Source: JAENVT01 sp963805445 (lineage in GTDB: Bacteria; Actinomycetota; Acidimicrobiia; Acidimicrobiales; Ilumatobacteraceae). Taken from it: a DNA stretch of 64,000 nt. Below the pieces are notes generated by a model. That model ran no database searches and was not told where the DNA came from. It saw only the letters and a list, made by a program, of their open reading frames with translations. Below, piece after piece: positions 53,914 to 62,636 of the stretch. The translations under genes and the position numbers were made by a program. Every line of letters begins with the position of its first letter. Position 1 is the first letter of the stretch. The DNA lies in contig CAWDUI010000012.1 in NCBI GenBank assembly GCA_963805445.1, positions 310,001 to 374,000 of the forward strand, written 5' to 3'.

Positions 53914-54063
53914 CTGGTGAACCTACTTGCCGTCGATGCGACGCCCGACATTGCGGACTGTCCCCAATACCTACTCGCCGTGGTCATTCTGTTACAGAAA
54001 ACGCACAGTCGCCGCGTTGTCTCGTCACATTGGTACGTCACGATAGCGACTGTTCACGCTGCC

Positions 54064-54100
54064 CCGGTGGGGTACCTACCTCCCCCTGGTACTCCACCGG
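54064..54100 (+). promoter_or_regulatory. 5' UTR hairpin upstream of the STAS gene
   Basis: CCGGTGGGGTACC (54064-54076) pairs with GGTACTCCACCGG (54088-54100) over 13 bp with one G-U pair. The 11-nt loop TACCTCCCCCT holds CCTCC, complementary to the strong AGGAGG ribosome site at 54152-54157. The 251-bp gap between the divergent regulator and the STAS gene otherwise shows only probable promoter sequence. A loop-to-ribosome-site interaction would regulate translation; this is inference. Confidence 0.45.
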
Positions 54101-54164
54101 CAGCGGGGAACAGTGTGGGCAGCACGTCCTTGACCGTCCCGAACGTAACGTAGGAGGCTGCAAG

Positions 54165-54521
54165 TTGCTGACGCCGATTCTGACTGCGCATACCGACACA
54201 TGCCGCCACCTGACCATGATCGGTGTCGCCGGGCCGATCGTCAATCGTGAACAAGCCATGTCGATCCGCAGTACCTGCTTGATCGGCCCGCAGTCCTACG
54301 GCCTGATCATCAACGTGTCGGGCGTGTCACTCCTGGCCGAGGTCGGCCTCGAGGCCCTGCGCGACGTCGCTCGCATCTGCGCCGAGCGCGGCCAGCAACT
54401 GGTCTTCGTCTGCACCGAACTGATCCTGCGCAGCGAACTGATCCTGGCCGACCTCGACACGCTCGCTCCCGTGCTGCAAAGCGAAGAGCAGGCCGTACCG
54501 TTGGTCAGCGTCGCCGCCTGA
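54165..54521 (+). CDS. STAS-domain protein (anti-anti-sigma-like)
   Basis: The 118-residue protein starts at TTG 54165, supported by TAGGAGG 7 nt upstream, the best ribosome site in the neighbourhood. It fits the STAS fold: a beta strand (CRHLTMIGVAGPIV), then YGLIINVSGVSLLAEVGLEALRDVARICAERGQQLVFVC. The conserved phospho-Ser position of SpoIIAA-type proteins (DxS) is replaced by NVSGVS. It lies between a response regulator and a histidine kinase, so it may modulate that system. Its partner is unknown. Confidence 0.65.
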   Translation: MLTPILTAHTDTCRHLTMIGVAGPIVNREQAMSIRSTCLIGPQSYGLIINVSGVSLLAEVGLEALRDVARICAERGQQLVFVCTELILRSELILADLDTLAPVLQSEEQAVPLVSVAA

Positions 54522-54568
54522 GCGCATCCGCCACCGCACGACACGTGCAGATCGGGCACACTGTGCCG

Positions 54569-55957
54569 GTGGCCGATCGTCAACGACGCTCTTTACGTCT
54601 GCGCACACGCGTCACGCTCTTCTTCGGCGTGACGGCGCTGGTTGCCGGCCTCGCCTTGGCAGTGGTCACCTACGGCGTCGCTCGCAACTTCCTCGTCGAG
54701 CAACGTTCCGACGTGATCCTCACCCAAGCAGTCGCCAACGCCACATCGATCCGGGCGACCTTGTTGCAGCAGAATCCTGCGCCCACCGATTTGGAGATCG
54801 GGGCCCTGGTGCGGAGCCTCAAACGAAGTAGCGAGGGCTACGCACTGTTGACCCGCGAGGGCAAGGACCCGTTGCCTTCCAACGCGGTCTTTCCCGGAAC
54901 CGCGTATCCGCCCGATCTCGTGGACTCCGTGGAGCGCGGCGGCAGCGCGACGCAGAGATTCAGCGTGGACGGCGACCCGTACATGGCGGTCGGTCTCAGC
55001 ATTCCTGCCGCGGACGCTCAGTACTACGAGGCCATTCCGCTGCGCGACACCGATCGCGCTCTGCGCGCCATCGGCACGGCGCTGGCCATCGGCGCCGCGG
55101 TGACCACGATCTTCGCCGGCGCGCTCGGGTGGTCGACCAGCCGGCGCCTGTTGCGCCCGATCTCTCGAGTGGCGACCACAGCCGGCGAGATTGCGTCGGG
55201 CGGCTTCGACGCGCGTATGGCCCCGGAGGCCGACCCAGACCTCGCCCGTTTGGCGAAGTCATTCAACGAGATGGCCGACGCTGTGCAAACGCGCTTCGAA
55301 CGCGAGGCGAGGTTCGCGTCCGACGTGAGCCACGAACTGCGCTCACCGATCACTGCGCTCACGGCCGCTGTCGAGGTGCTCGACACCCGACGGGCCGACC
55401 TGCCCGACCGCACCCAGCAAGCTCTCGACGTCGTGGTCGGCCAGGTTCGTCGCTTTGATCAGATGGTGATGGACCTGCTCGAGCTGTCCCGCATCGATGC
55501 CGGCTCCACCGAACTGATTCGCGAGGAGGTCGACGTCGGCGAGCTGGTGTCGCGCATCGCCTTGCGCTACGGCTTCGGCGACACGCCGATCGAGATCGAT
55601 CCGAAGGTGCCCAAGACCGTGCGGGTCGACAAGCTGCGGTTCGAACGAATTCTGGCCAACCTGCTGGAGAACGCACGAGAGCACGCCGGTGGGCCGTCGC
55701 GCGTCAAGGTCGAGCCGCATGGGCGGCACGGCATCGCGCTGTCGGTCGACGATGTCGGCCCGGGCGTGGCTCGCGGCGAACGGGTGAGGATCTTCGAGCG
55801 CTTCGCCCGCGGCAGCGCAGCGCGCCATCGCGTCGGCACCGGCCTCGGCTTGGCGCTGGTGGCCGAACATGCCCACGCCCATGGTGGCGAAGCCTGGGTC
55901 GAAGATCGTCCGGGCGGCGGCGCCCGTTTCAAGGTCAGCTTCGCGGAGGTGGCCTGA
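54569..55957 (+). CDS. Sensor histidine kinase (MtrB-like) with HAMP domain
   Basis: The 462-residue protein has a first membrane helix (residues 15-36), an extracytoplasmic sensor region to about 160, a second helix (about 166-187), a HAMP domain, the phosphoacceptor His255 in SDVSHELRSP, and an ATPase domain with NLLENAREHAG, DDVGPGVARGE and GTGLGLALV. It should phosphorylate the OmpR-type regulator encoded divergently at 53913. Its TGA overlaps the start of the GerMN lipoprotein gene, the MtrB-LpqB arrangement seen in actinobacteria. Confidence 0.92.
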   Translation: MADRQRRSLRLRTRVTLFFGVTALVAGLALAVVTYGVARNFLVEQRSDVILTQAVANATSIRATLLQQNPAPTDLEIGALVRSLKRSSEGYALLTREGKDPLPSNAVFPGTAYPPDLVDSVERGGSATQRFSVDGDPYMAVGLSIPAADAQYYEAIPLRDTDRALRAIGTALAIGAAVTTIFAGALGWSTSRRLLRPISRVATTAGEIASGGFDARMAPEADPDLARLAKSFNEMADAVQTRFEREARFASDVSHELRSPITALTAAVEVLDTRRADLPDRTQQALDVVVGQVRRFDQMVMDLLELSRIDAGSTELIREEVDVGELVSRIALRYGFGDTPIEIDPKVPKTVRVDKLRFERILANLLENAREHAGGPSRVKVEPHGRHGIALSVDDVGPGVARGERVRIFERFARGSAARHRVGTGLGLALVAEHAHAHGGEAWVEDRPGGGARFKVSFAEVA

Positions 55958-56658
55958 TGTTCAAACGGCTCGGCATCATCAGCGGCTGCCTCGTCGCCGT
56001 GCTCATGGCCTGTGGCATTCCCGACAACGGACAGGTCAGCACGATCCAGAGCAAAGACCTTCGCCAGTTGGGTGACACGATCCCGTCCACGTCGACGTCG
56101 ACGATTCCAGAAACGACCATCGAGCCAAGCACCTCGACAACGCTCGTCGATACCGCCACGACCATCGCCCTCGACGACGTGACGCTGTACTTCATCAGCG
56201 GGGGCCAGTTGAAGGGCTACCCCCGCCAGCTGGCGAAGCCGGTGACAACGAGCTCGGTGATCGCGGCGCTGCAGGACGGCCCACCGGCCGGTGCGCCCGG
56301 CGTGGGCATACGCTCTGCGATACCGAAGAAAGGGCAGGCATTGATCAAGTCGACAGAAGACAACTCCGGAGTCGCAACCATCGAGTTGCCCCTCGGCTTC
56401 TTCGAGCAGACCCCGCCGGAGGATCAGTTGTTGGCAATCGGCCAGATCGTGTTGACGGTGACCGAGGTCGGAGGGATCGGCCAGGTGCTGTTCACGCAGG
56501 CTGGTTCGCCGTTGCAGGTCCCACGTGGACCTGGAGGCGGCCTCAGCAGCGGAACCGACCCGCTCGCCCGGCGCGACTACGTCGACCTCCTCAACCCACC
56601 GGCCACAACCACCAGCACGACCATCACAGTCGCAGCGACGACCGTCTATCGTGCGTAG
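55957..56658 (+). CDS. GerMN-domain lipoprotein (short LpqB-like)
   Basis: The 233-residue protein has a signal peptide with lipobox VLMAC-G (Cys19), a Ser/Thr/Pro-rich linker with a run of TST repeats, and then a GerMN-like domain (VTLYFISGGQLKGYPRQL, SSVIAALQDGPP, VATIELPLGFFEQTPPEDQLLAIGQIVLTVTEVGGIGQVLF). It ends in another Thr-rich tail. LpqB proteins work with MtrAB in cell-envelope control, but this one has only the GerMN domain and lacks the propeller. It overlaps the kinase stop and runs into era by 8 nt. Confidence 0.82.
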   Translation: MFKRLGIISGCLVAVLMACGIPDNGQVSTIQSKDLRQLGDTIPSTSTSTIPETTIEPSTSTTLVDTATTIALDDVTLYFISGGQLKGYPRQLAKPVTTSSVIAALQDGPPAGAPGVGIRSAIPKKGQALIKSTEDNSGVATIELPLGFFEQTPPEDQLLAIGQIVLTVTEVGGIGQVLFTQAGSPLQVPRGPGGGLSSGTDPLARRDYVDLLNPPATTTSTTITVAATTVYRA

Positions 56659-57490
56659 CGGCTTCGTCACACTCATCGGGCGGCCCAACGTCGGCAAGTC
56701 GACACTGGTCAACGCGATGTGCGGTCGCAAGGTCTCGATCGTCAGCGACAAGCCGCAGACCACTCGCACGCGGGTTCGCGGCATCCTGTCCACGCCCGAG
56801 GCGCAGGTGATCTTCGTCGACACCCCGGGCCTGCACAAGCCGGTCACGGCGCTGGGCAAACGGGTCAACGCAACGGCGCTCGACAGCGTCAGCGATGTCG
56901 ACGCGGTGTGCCTGGTGATCGATGCCACCAAGCCGTTCGGAACCGGAGACCAGTGGGTTGCCGGCCACCTCGATCTCCCCACGTCGATCGTGATCGTCAA
57001 CAAGATCGATGCGGTCAACAAGGATCGAGTGATCGGTCAGCTCAGCGCAGCGTCTTCGCTCGGCGCATCCGACTACTTCCCCGTCTCGGCGAAGACCGGC
57101 GAGGGCATCCCGGCGTTGATCGCCCACCTCACCTCACTGATGCCCGAGGGTCCCCTCTACTTCCCCGACGACACGGTCAGCGATCAGCCCGAAGAGACGT
57201 GGGTCGCCGAGTTGGTGCGCGAGCAGTTGCTGGCAGTGACCCACGACGAGCTGCCGTACAGCATTGCGACGCGAGTGACTGAATGGGAGTGGCCGAGGAT
57301 CCGTGTCGAGATCATCGTCGAGCGCGAGAGCCAGAAGGGCATGGTCATCGGCAAGGGTGGTGCGGTCCTGAAAGAAGTGGGCAAGCTCGCCCGCGCCCAA
57401 CTCCCCGAGGGCGCCTACCTCGAGCTGTTCGTGAAGGTCGACAAGGATTGGCAGCGCCGGCCCGACCGCGTCGAACGACTGGGCTACTGA
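56651..57490 (+). CDS. era: GTPase Era
   Basis: The 279-residue protein has G1 GRPNVGKST, G2 region DKPQTTRTR, G3 DTPGL, G4 NKID, and a KH domain with KGMVIGKGGAVLKEVG. It binds 16S rRNA and helps assemble the 30S subunit. GTG 56651 overlaps the lipoprotein gene by 8 nt. In actinobacteria era often neighbours recO and uppS; here the segment 48-57 kb keeps that set. Confidence 0.96.
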   Translation: MRSGFVTLIGRPNVGKSTLVNAMCGRKVSIVSDKPQTTRTRVRGILSTPEAQVIFVDTPGLHKPVTALGKRVNATALDSVSDVDAVCLVIDATKPFGTGDQWVAGHLDLPTSIVIVNKIDAVNKDRVIGQLSAASSLGASDYFPVSAKTGEGIPALIAHLTSLMPEGPLYFPDDTVSDQPEETWVAELVREQLLAVTHDELPYSIATRVTEWEWPRIRVEIIVERESQKGMVIGKGGAVLKEVGKLARAQLPEGAYLELFVKVDKDWQRRPDRVERLGY

Positions 57491-57512
57491 CTGCGCGTGT
57501 AGCGTCGCCGAG

Positions 57513-58508
57513 GTGCTGACGGCGTTCCTCACCCACAACCCGGAGGACCTCGAGGCCTACTACGGACGAGCACTTCCGGCGCTGGAGGCAATCGCTGAGG
57601 TGGTCGTGAACCCATTCGATCGTGATCTCACCACGGCCGAGTTGGTCGCCGCAGCACGAGATTGCGACCTCATCGTCGCCCACCGCTCGACTCCCGGTGA
57701 CGCCACCCTGTTCACCGAGTTGCCCGGCCTGCTGGGGTTCTTGCGCTGCGCTGTCGACATCAGCACGATCGACGTCCCCGCTGCGAGCGCAGCCGGCGTG
57801 TTGATCGGCCACGCCGACAAGAGCTTCGTCGCATCAACCGCAGAGCTCGCCTTGGCCCTGATGCTCGACCTCGCCCGCAACGTGAGCGAGTCGACGATCG
57901 ACTACCGCAACGCAGTGGCACCGCCGCAGCGCGCTGGTCGGCAACTGCGTGGACGGACGGCGGGCATCATCGGCTACGGGGCCATCGGCTCGCACCTCGC
58001 GGTGCTGTTGCATCGGCTCGGCATGCGCGTCGTGGTCTGCGATCCGGCCGCCGACGCAGCGACCGACGGCTTCGAGCAGATGAGCCAAGGCGAGCTGCTC
58101 GCGGCCTCCGACTTCGTGCTCCCTCTTGCTGCCGCAACCGCCGAGACGTTGAACTTGATCGACGCCGAGGCCCTGGCAGCTATGCGGCCGGGCACCATGT
58201 TGATCAACGTGTCGCGCGGTGAACTGCTCGACGAGGCAGCGGTCGCCGAGGCGCTCGACTCCGGCCACCTCGGCGGGTTGGCCATGGACGTCGGTCGGGC
58301 ACCGGACCAGCGTCCGTCACCCGAGCTCGCCCGTCGTCCTGGCGTGGTCGCAACCCCACACCTGGGCGGCCTGACGCCGGAGAACGCCGATGCACAGGCG
58401 ATGAGCTCGGTCGAGCAGATTCGGGCGATCCTCGCCGGAGCGATGCCTCCTCGCGTCGTCAACGTCGACGATGCCAGCCGCCTGCGGGCATGGTGGCACA
58501 CCCGGTGA
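57513..58508 (+). CDS. D-isomer-specific 2-hydroxyacid dehydrogenase family protein
   Basis: The 331-residue protein has the NAD-binding motif GIIGYGAIGSHLA, the active-site Arg in NVSRGELLDE, and His in ATPHLGGLT; the Glu/Asp position is in DVGRAPDQ. It oxidises or reduces a 2-hydroxyacid/2-oxoacid. TAGCGT (57500-57505) ends 7 nt before GTG 57513, a likely leaderless start. It overlaps the following amidohydrolase by 4 nt, so the two act in one pathway. Confidence 0.88.
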   Translation: MLTAFLTHNPEDLEAYYGRALPALEAIAEVVVNPFDRDLTTAELVAAARDCDLIVAHRSTPGDATLFTELPGLLGFLRCAVDISTIDVPAASAAGVLIGHADKSFVASTAELALALMLDLARNVSESTIDYRNAVAPPQRAGRQLRGRTAGIIGYGAIGSHLAVLLHRLGMRVVVCDPAADAATDGFEQMSQGELLAASDFVLPLAAATAETLNLIDAEALAAMRPGTMLINVSRGELLDEAAVAEALDSGHLGGLAMDVGRAPDQRPSPELARRPGVVATPHLGGLTPENADAQAMSSVEQIRAILAGAMPPRVVNVDDASRLRAWWHTR

Positions 58509-59323
58509 GCGCGCCGCAGTTCCCTTCAGGTGCGTGCGACACGCACATGCACATCTACGACGGCCGCTACCCCGTTGCTGCATCCTCGCTGCTGCGTCCA
58601 CCCGACGCGACGGTTGGCGATTACCGGCAGGTGCAGTCGGCACTCGGTCTCGAGCGGGTCGTCGTCGTACAGCCCTCGACGTACGGTTTCGACAACTCGT
58701 GCACGCTCGACGCGGTTGCCCAGATCGGTGACCAGGCCCGCGCCGTCGTGGTGATCGACGATCAGGTGTCCGACAGCGACCTCGAACACCTGACGAGCCT
58801 CGGCGCGTGCGGCGCACGGTTTCACATGCTGCCGGGCGGTGCGGTGCCGTGGGAGATGCTCAACACGGTCGCCGAGCGAATCGCGACCCACGGCTGGCAC
58901 ATCCAACTGCAGATGAACGGTCGCGATCTCGGCGACCGGGTGGAGGCGCTCCGCGGGCTTTCGACTCCCCTCGTGATCGACCACGTCGGCCGGTACATGC
59001 CACCGGTCGAGCCCGACGACGAACGGTTCGGTGTGCTGCTGGGCCTGCTCGATTCCGGACGGTGCTGGGTCAAGCTGTCGGCGCCGTACGAATCGGCGCT
59101 GGATCCGACGCACGAATACGCCAAGGTGACCCGGCTGGTCCGCGCGCTCGTCGAACGATTCCCCGAGCGGATGTTGTGGGCGACGAACTGGCCACACCCG
59201 GGCCAGGCCGATCCCCCGTCGCTGGACGCGCTCAGCAGGCTGTGCTTCGAGTGGCTGCCCGATGGCACGGCCCGTCATCGCATCCTCGTCGACAACCCTG
59301 CGGAGCTGTACGGGTTCCCATAA
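58505..59323 (+). CDS. Amidohydrolase (2-pyrone-4,6-dicarboxylate hydrolase-like)
   Basis: The 272-residue protein from GTG 58505 (4-nt GTGA overlap with the dehydrogenase) has the DTHMHIYDG metal-site entry of the amidohydrolase_2 family, VVVQPSTYG, GARFHMLPGG, IDHVGRYM and WATNWPHPG near the end, followed by DNPAELYGF. ATG 58490 is an alternative start. LigI-like members open lactone rings from aromatic breakdown, some others act on sugar lactones. The dehydrogenase partner fits either. Confidence 0.85.
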   Translation: MSAPQFPSGACDTHMHIYDGRYPVAASSLLRPPDATVGDYRQVQSALGLERVVVVQPSTYGFDNSCTLDAVAQIGDQARAVVVIDDQVSDSDLEHLTSLGACGARFHMLPGGAVPWEMLNTVAERIATHGWHIQLQMNGRDLGDRVEALRGLSTPLVIDHVGRYMPPVEPDDERFGVLLGLLDSGRCWVKLSAPYESALDPTHEYAKVTRLVRALVERFPERMLWATNWPHPGQADPPSLDALSRLCFEWLPDGTARHRILVDNPAELYGFP

Positions 59324-59358
59324 CAAGCCACCCGATCTTCATCGGCGAGAATGCGGCC

Positions 59359-59754
59359 ATGGCTGCCGGAGACACCGATATCACCACGTTCCTCGAACTC
59401 GAAACGCAGGTCTGGGATGCGCTCCGCCGTGGTGACTCCGAGGCCGACGCCCGATTGCTCGCCGACGACTTCCTGGGCGTCTACCCGAGTGGATTCGCCG
59501 ATCGCTCGGAGCACGCGGGCCAGCTCGTCAATGGTCCGACCGTTGCCGAATTCGAGTTGCACGATCCGCGGTTGATGGTGGTCTCCGACGACGCCGTGTT
59601 GCTGGCCTACCGAGCGGACTGGCACCGACTGTCACGGGGCCGGCGCGGCGAACAAGAGTCGATGTACGTGAGCTCGTTGTGGTGCCACCGATCAGGTCGA
59701 TGGGTGAACGTCTTCAGCCAGGACTCGGCTGCCGAGGTTCCCGGAATGGGCTGA
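59359..59754 (+). CDS. SnoaL/NTF2-like (DUF4440) protein
   Basis: The 131-residue protein fits the NTF2-like cone fold: an N-terminal helix with LELETQVWDALRRGDSEADARLLADDFLGVYPSG, then strands ending in YVSSLWCHRSGRWVNVFSQDSA. GAGAAT (59347-59352) ends 6 nt before ATG 59359. Such proteins are often isomerases, hydrolases or ligand-binding scaffolds; no catalytic set is clear. It is probably downstream of, not coupled to, the amidohydrolase. Confidence 0.75.
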   Translation: MAAGDTDITTFLELETQVWDALRRGDSEADARLLADDFLGVYPSGFADRSEHAGQLVNGPTVAEFELHDPRLMVVSDDAVLLAYRADWHRLSRGRRGEQESMYVSSLWCHRSGRWVNVFSQDSAAEVPGMG

Positions 59755-59777
59755 GCCGGTGCCCTAAGGTCTCGCGG

Positions 59778-60311
59778 ATGCGCCTGTCTCGGTCCCCACT
59801 CGCTGCCATCGCGGTCATCTGCTGGGCCCTCGTGGCCTGCGGCAGCGACAAGCCTGCTGCGTCGGGTGGCAACGCGACGCTTGCCCCGGCATCGTCGGAT
59901 ACCTCCGTCGTCGCCGCAACGCCGGCGGGCGCGGACGCGACCCAGCCTGCAGCACCCGGCGGCAAGGTCGACTGTGCCGGGCTGCAAGACGACCTCGCCA
60001 GCATGATCGTCAACTGGCAGCTGGTCATCGGCCTCAGCGGCAGCCCGACCACGGAGTGGGCCCAGGTGCCGGTCGGCACTCTCCCGAAGTTCGGCGAGCA
60101 ACTGGCGGCGATCAACGCTGCGCTGGGCAGCGACGCCGACGCCGCTGCGGCGTTGTCGTTCATGTCGGGAGCAAACGACATCGTGCAACGTGGCCGCGGC
60201 GGCGACGCTGCGGCACAAGCCGACCTCGCCACCTACCTGGGCACCGACGTATCGGCCAACCTCTACAAGCAGCTGCCCATCTCGCTCGCCTACTCCAACG
60301 CCGGCTGCTAA
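59778..60311 (+). CDS. Putative lipoprotein
   Basis: The 177-residue protein has a signal peptide with lipobox ALVAC-G (Cys21), a linker rich in Ala/Ser/Thr/Pro and a helical C-terminal domain with a Cys pair (KVDCAGLQ...NAGC), which may form a disulphide. TAAGGT (59765-59770) ends 7 nt before ATG 59778. I do not recognise a function. Confidence 0.75.
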   Translation: MRLSRSPLAAIAVICWALVACGSDKPAASGGNATLAPASSDTSVVAATPAGADATQPAAPGGKVDCAGLQDDLASMIVNWQLVIGLSGSPTTEWAQVPVGTLPKFGEQLAAINAALGSDADAAAALSFMSGANDIVQRGRGGDAAAQADLATYLGTDVSANLYKQLPISLAYSNAGC

Positions 60312-60375
60312 TCCTCGACGCGCTCTCACCGCCCACCACGATCACGCATGACCGCCCAGCCGAGGGTTTGTGGCT

Positions 60376-60419
60376 GAACTGGGCAGCCCCGGTTCAGAGC
60401 GTGGTGTTCTGCCCAGTTC
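60376..60419. terminator. Perfect 11-bp inverted repeat between convergent genes
   Basis: GAACTGGGCAG (60376-60386) and CTGCCCAGTTC (60409-60419) are perfect complements around a 22-nt loop, in the 156-bp gap between two converging genes. There is no T tract. It is the third member of a set of long gene-end palindromes in this window. Confidence 0.6.
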
Positions 60420-60467
60420 GTCCGGGCGGGGAGCCATCTCGGCGAGGGTGACAGCCCGCGCCGCGGT

Positions 60468-62108
60468 TCACACCTTGCTGGCGCGACCTGCCCAGAACGG
60501 CGCACGCAGATCACGCTTCAGGACCTTGCCGCTGCCGGTCTTCGGCAGCTCCGGGCTCCACGTGACCGATCGCGGGATCTTGTACCCGGCGAGGTGGTCG
60601 CGGCAGTGGGCGATCACCTGCTGCTCGGTCATCGTCGCACCCTCACGAACGACGACGACGGCGTGCGCCGACTCGCCCCACTCCTCGCTCGGCACACCGA
60701 AGACGGCTGCCTCGAGCACGTCGGGATGGATCTCCAGCACCGCCTCGATTTCTGCGGGGTAGACGTTCATGCCGCCACTGATGATCATGTCGCGCTTGCG
60801 GTCGCAGATGTAGTAGTAACCCTCGTCGTCGCGGTAGGCGATGTCACCGACCGTCTGGTAGTCGTCGCGCTGGTCCTTGACGTACTGATCGTGCTGCTTG
60901 TAGTAGTCGGCGAAGGCGCTGGGGCTCTTCACGAACAGCTCGCCGGTGTTCTCAGGCCCGGTACCCGTCACTTCATTGCCGTTGTCGTCGAACAACTTGA
61001 GCTCGACCATGGGTGCCGGCTTGCCACACGAGCCGGGCTTGCGCAGCTGATCTTCCGGGCGCAGGATGCAGTTGACGCCGAGCTCGGTCGAGCCGTACAC
61101 CTCGAACAGCGAGTCGGCCGGGAAGTCGGCGAGGTACATCTGCTTCAGGGTGAAGCTCCATGGCGCCGCATTGGCGATCATCCGCTTCATCGACGACACG
61201 TCGTAGCCGGCCTTCACCTCTGCCGGGAGGTTGCAGATCATCCGGATCGGGGTCGGCGCACTGAACGTCGACGTGACCTTGTACTTGTCGACGAGGCGCA
61301 GCCAATCAACCGGGTCGAACTTGCGTTGCAGCACCACCGTTTGGCCGAGGGCCTGGGCGATGCCCATGAAGCCGCCAGGGCCGCTGTGGTACAGCGGTCC
61401 AGTGGGGATGTAGACGTCGCTCGGCGAGTAGCCGACGTAGGCCAGCATGGCTCCGACCTGTGCCGGGTTGGCCGAACCACTGCGAACTGCGCCTTTGGGC
61501 TTCCCCGTCGTCCCACTGGTGTAGATCATGGTCGCACCGCTGCCGGTCGATTCCGGGATCTCCGGCTCGGCGGCCGAGGCGTCGGCGATCGCCGCATCGG
61601 CATCGACCATGCCGTGTGGCACCTTTCCGTCGAAGACCAGGTAGTGCTGCACGTTCGGCAACGCGCCGCGGATGCGTTCGAACATGGGCGCGAACTCGGC
61701 GTCGACGTAGACGATCGTTGCGTCGCAATGGTCGGTGACGTACGTCGCTTCCTCATCGGTGAGCCGATAGTTCAGCGGCACGGCGGTCACGCCCAGCTTG
61801 CGCGCCGCGTTGATCACCACCACGAGCCCAGCGGAGTTCGGGCCGCACCACACCACCTTGGTGTCACCTGGGCGAGCGTCGAGATCCAGCAACACGTTGG
61901 CAAGGCGGTTGGCCTGTTCGTTGAGCTGCCCGTACGTCAGCGTGGTGACGGTGCCATCGAGGCGGTCGTCGATCACAGCCAGCTTGTCGGACTGAACGAT
62001 CGAATAGGCAGTGAGGAAGTCGGCCATCAAGGCACTTCGTAGCAGCCGAGCAGCGTTCTTGGTCAATCGAAGGGGAAGGAGTGCTGCGCGCAGCAGCCGG
62101 TCAGTCAC
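60468..62108 (-). CDS. Acyl-CoA synthetase (FadD-type)
   Basis: The 546-residue protein from GTG 62108 has MIYTSGTTGKPKGAV (phosphate loop), VYGSTELG, GDIAYRDDEGYYYICDRKRDMIISGGMNVYP and PKTGSGKVLKRDLR with the catalytic Lys. ATG 62027 is an alternative start. TACGGT lies 6 nt upstream of the GTG. It activates fatty or related acids as CoA esters. It is divergent from a MaoC-type hydratase, suggesting shared regulation. Confidence 0.9.
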   Translation of the reverse strand: MTDRLLRAALLPLRLTKNAARLLRSALMADFLTAYSIVQSDKLAVIDDRLDGTVTTLTYGQLNEQANRLANVLLDLDARPGDTKVVWCGPNSAGLVVVINAARKLGVTAVPLNYRLTDEEATYVTDHCDATIVYVDAEFAPMFERIRGALPNVQHYLVFDGKVPHGMVDADAAIADASAAEPEIPESTGSGATMIYTSGTTGKPKGAVRSGSANPAQVGAMLAYVGYSPSDVYIPTGPLYHSGPGGFMGIAQALGQTVVLQRKFDPVDWLRLVDKYKVTSTFSAPTPIRMICNLPAEVKAGYDVSSMKRMIANAAPWSFTLKQMYLADFPADSLFEVYGSTELGVNCILRPEDQLRKPGSCGKPAPMVELKLFDDNGNEVTGTGPENTGELFVKSPSAFADYYKQHDQYVKDQRDDYQTVGDIAYRDDEGYYYICDRKRDMIISGGMNVYPAEIEAVLEIHPDVLEAAVFGVPSEEWGESAHAVVVVREGATMTEQQVIAHCRDHLAGYKIPRSVTWSPELPKTGSGKVLKRDLRAPFWAGRASKV

Positions 62109-62147
62109 GACTTCACCGTACGCCCCAGTGACTGCAATGCTCGCACC

Positions 62148-62609
62148 ATGTCTCCACGCATGATTCACGGATCCACCGCGCTCAAAGAAGCCGTCGGCGA
62201 GCACCTCGGCTACAGCGACTGGTTGGAGATCAGTCAGGAGCGGGTCAACCAGTTCGCTGAGGCGACCGGTGACTTCCAGTGGATCCACGTCGACCCGGAA
62301 CGGGCGAAGAAGGAGAGCCCGTTCGGCGGGCCGATCGCCCACGGCTACCTCACCTTGTCGCTGGCACCGATGATGATGCCGCTGGTCGTGCAGACCACGG
62401 GCTTCACGATGGGAGTCAACTACGGCTGCAACAAGGTGCGGTTCATGTCGCCCGTGCCGGTCGGCGCCAACTTGCGGCTCGGGGTCAAGCTGCTCAGCGT
62501 CGACGACATCGCCGGCGGCGTGCAGTCGACGTACGAACTGACCTTCGAGTGCGAAGGCGCTGCCAAGCCGAGTTGCGTCGCCGAGGTGATCTACCGCAGC
62601 TACGAGTAG
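62148..62609 (+). CDS. MaoC-family dehydratase
   Basis: The 153-residue hot-dog protein has the hydratase-2 motif ATGDFQWIHVDPERAK (Asp42, His47), FGGPIAHGYLTLSL and NYGCNKVRFMSPVPVG. It hydrates trans-2-enoyl-CoA or acts as a related dehydratase. It is divergent from the acyl-CoA synthetase. The start codon is ATG 62148. Confidence 0.9.
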   Translation: MSPRMIHGSTALKEAVGEHLGYSDWLEISQERVNQFAEATGDFQWIHVDPERAKKESPFGGPIAHGYLTLSLAPMMMPLVVQTTGFTMGVNYGCNKVRFMSPVPVGANLRLGVKLLSVDDIAGGVQSTYELTFECEGAAKPSCVAEVIYRSYE

Positions 62610-62615
62610 CGCCGA

Positions 62616-62631
62616 TGATGCGATAGCATCA
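62616..62631. promoter_or_regulatory. Palindromic operator over the VapBC-like promoter
   Basis: TGATGC-GATA-GCATCA (62616-62631) is a perfect inverted repeat that overlaps the putative -10 TAGCAT (62624-62629), which ends 7 nt before ATG 62637. This is the layout expected for toxin-antitoxin autorepression. Confidence 0.55.
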
Positions 62632-62636
62632 GATGC

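Noticed and set aside
60594..62042. 482-codon plus-strand frame
   Set aside because: Antisense to the acyl-CoA synthetase, with shadow composition rich in Val-Asp/His/Arg.
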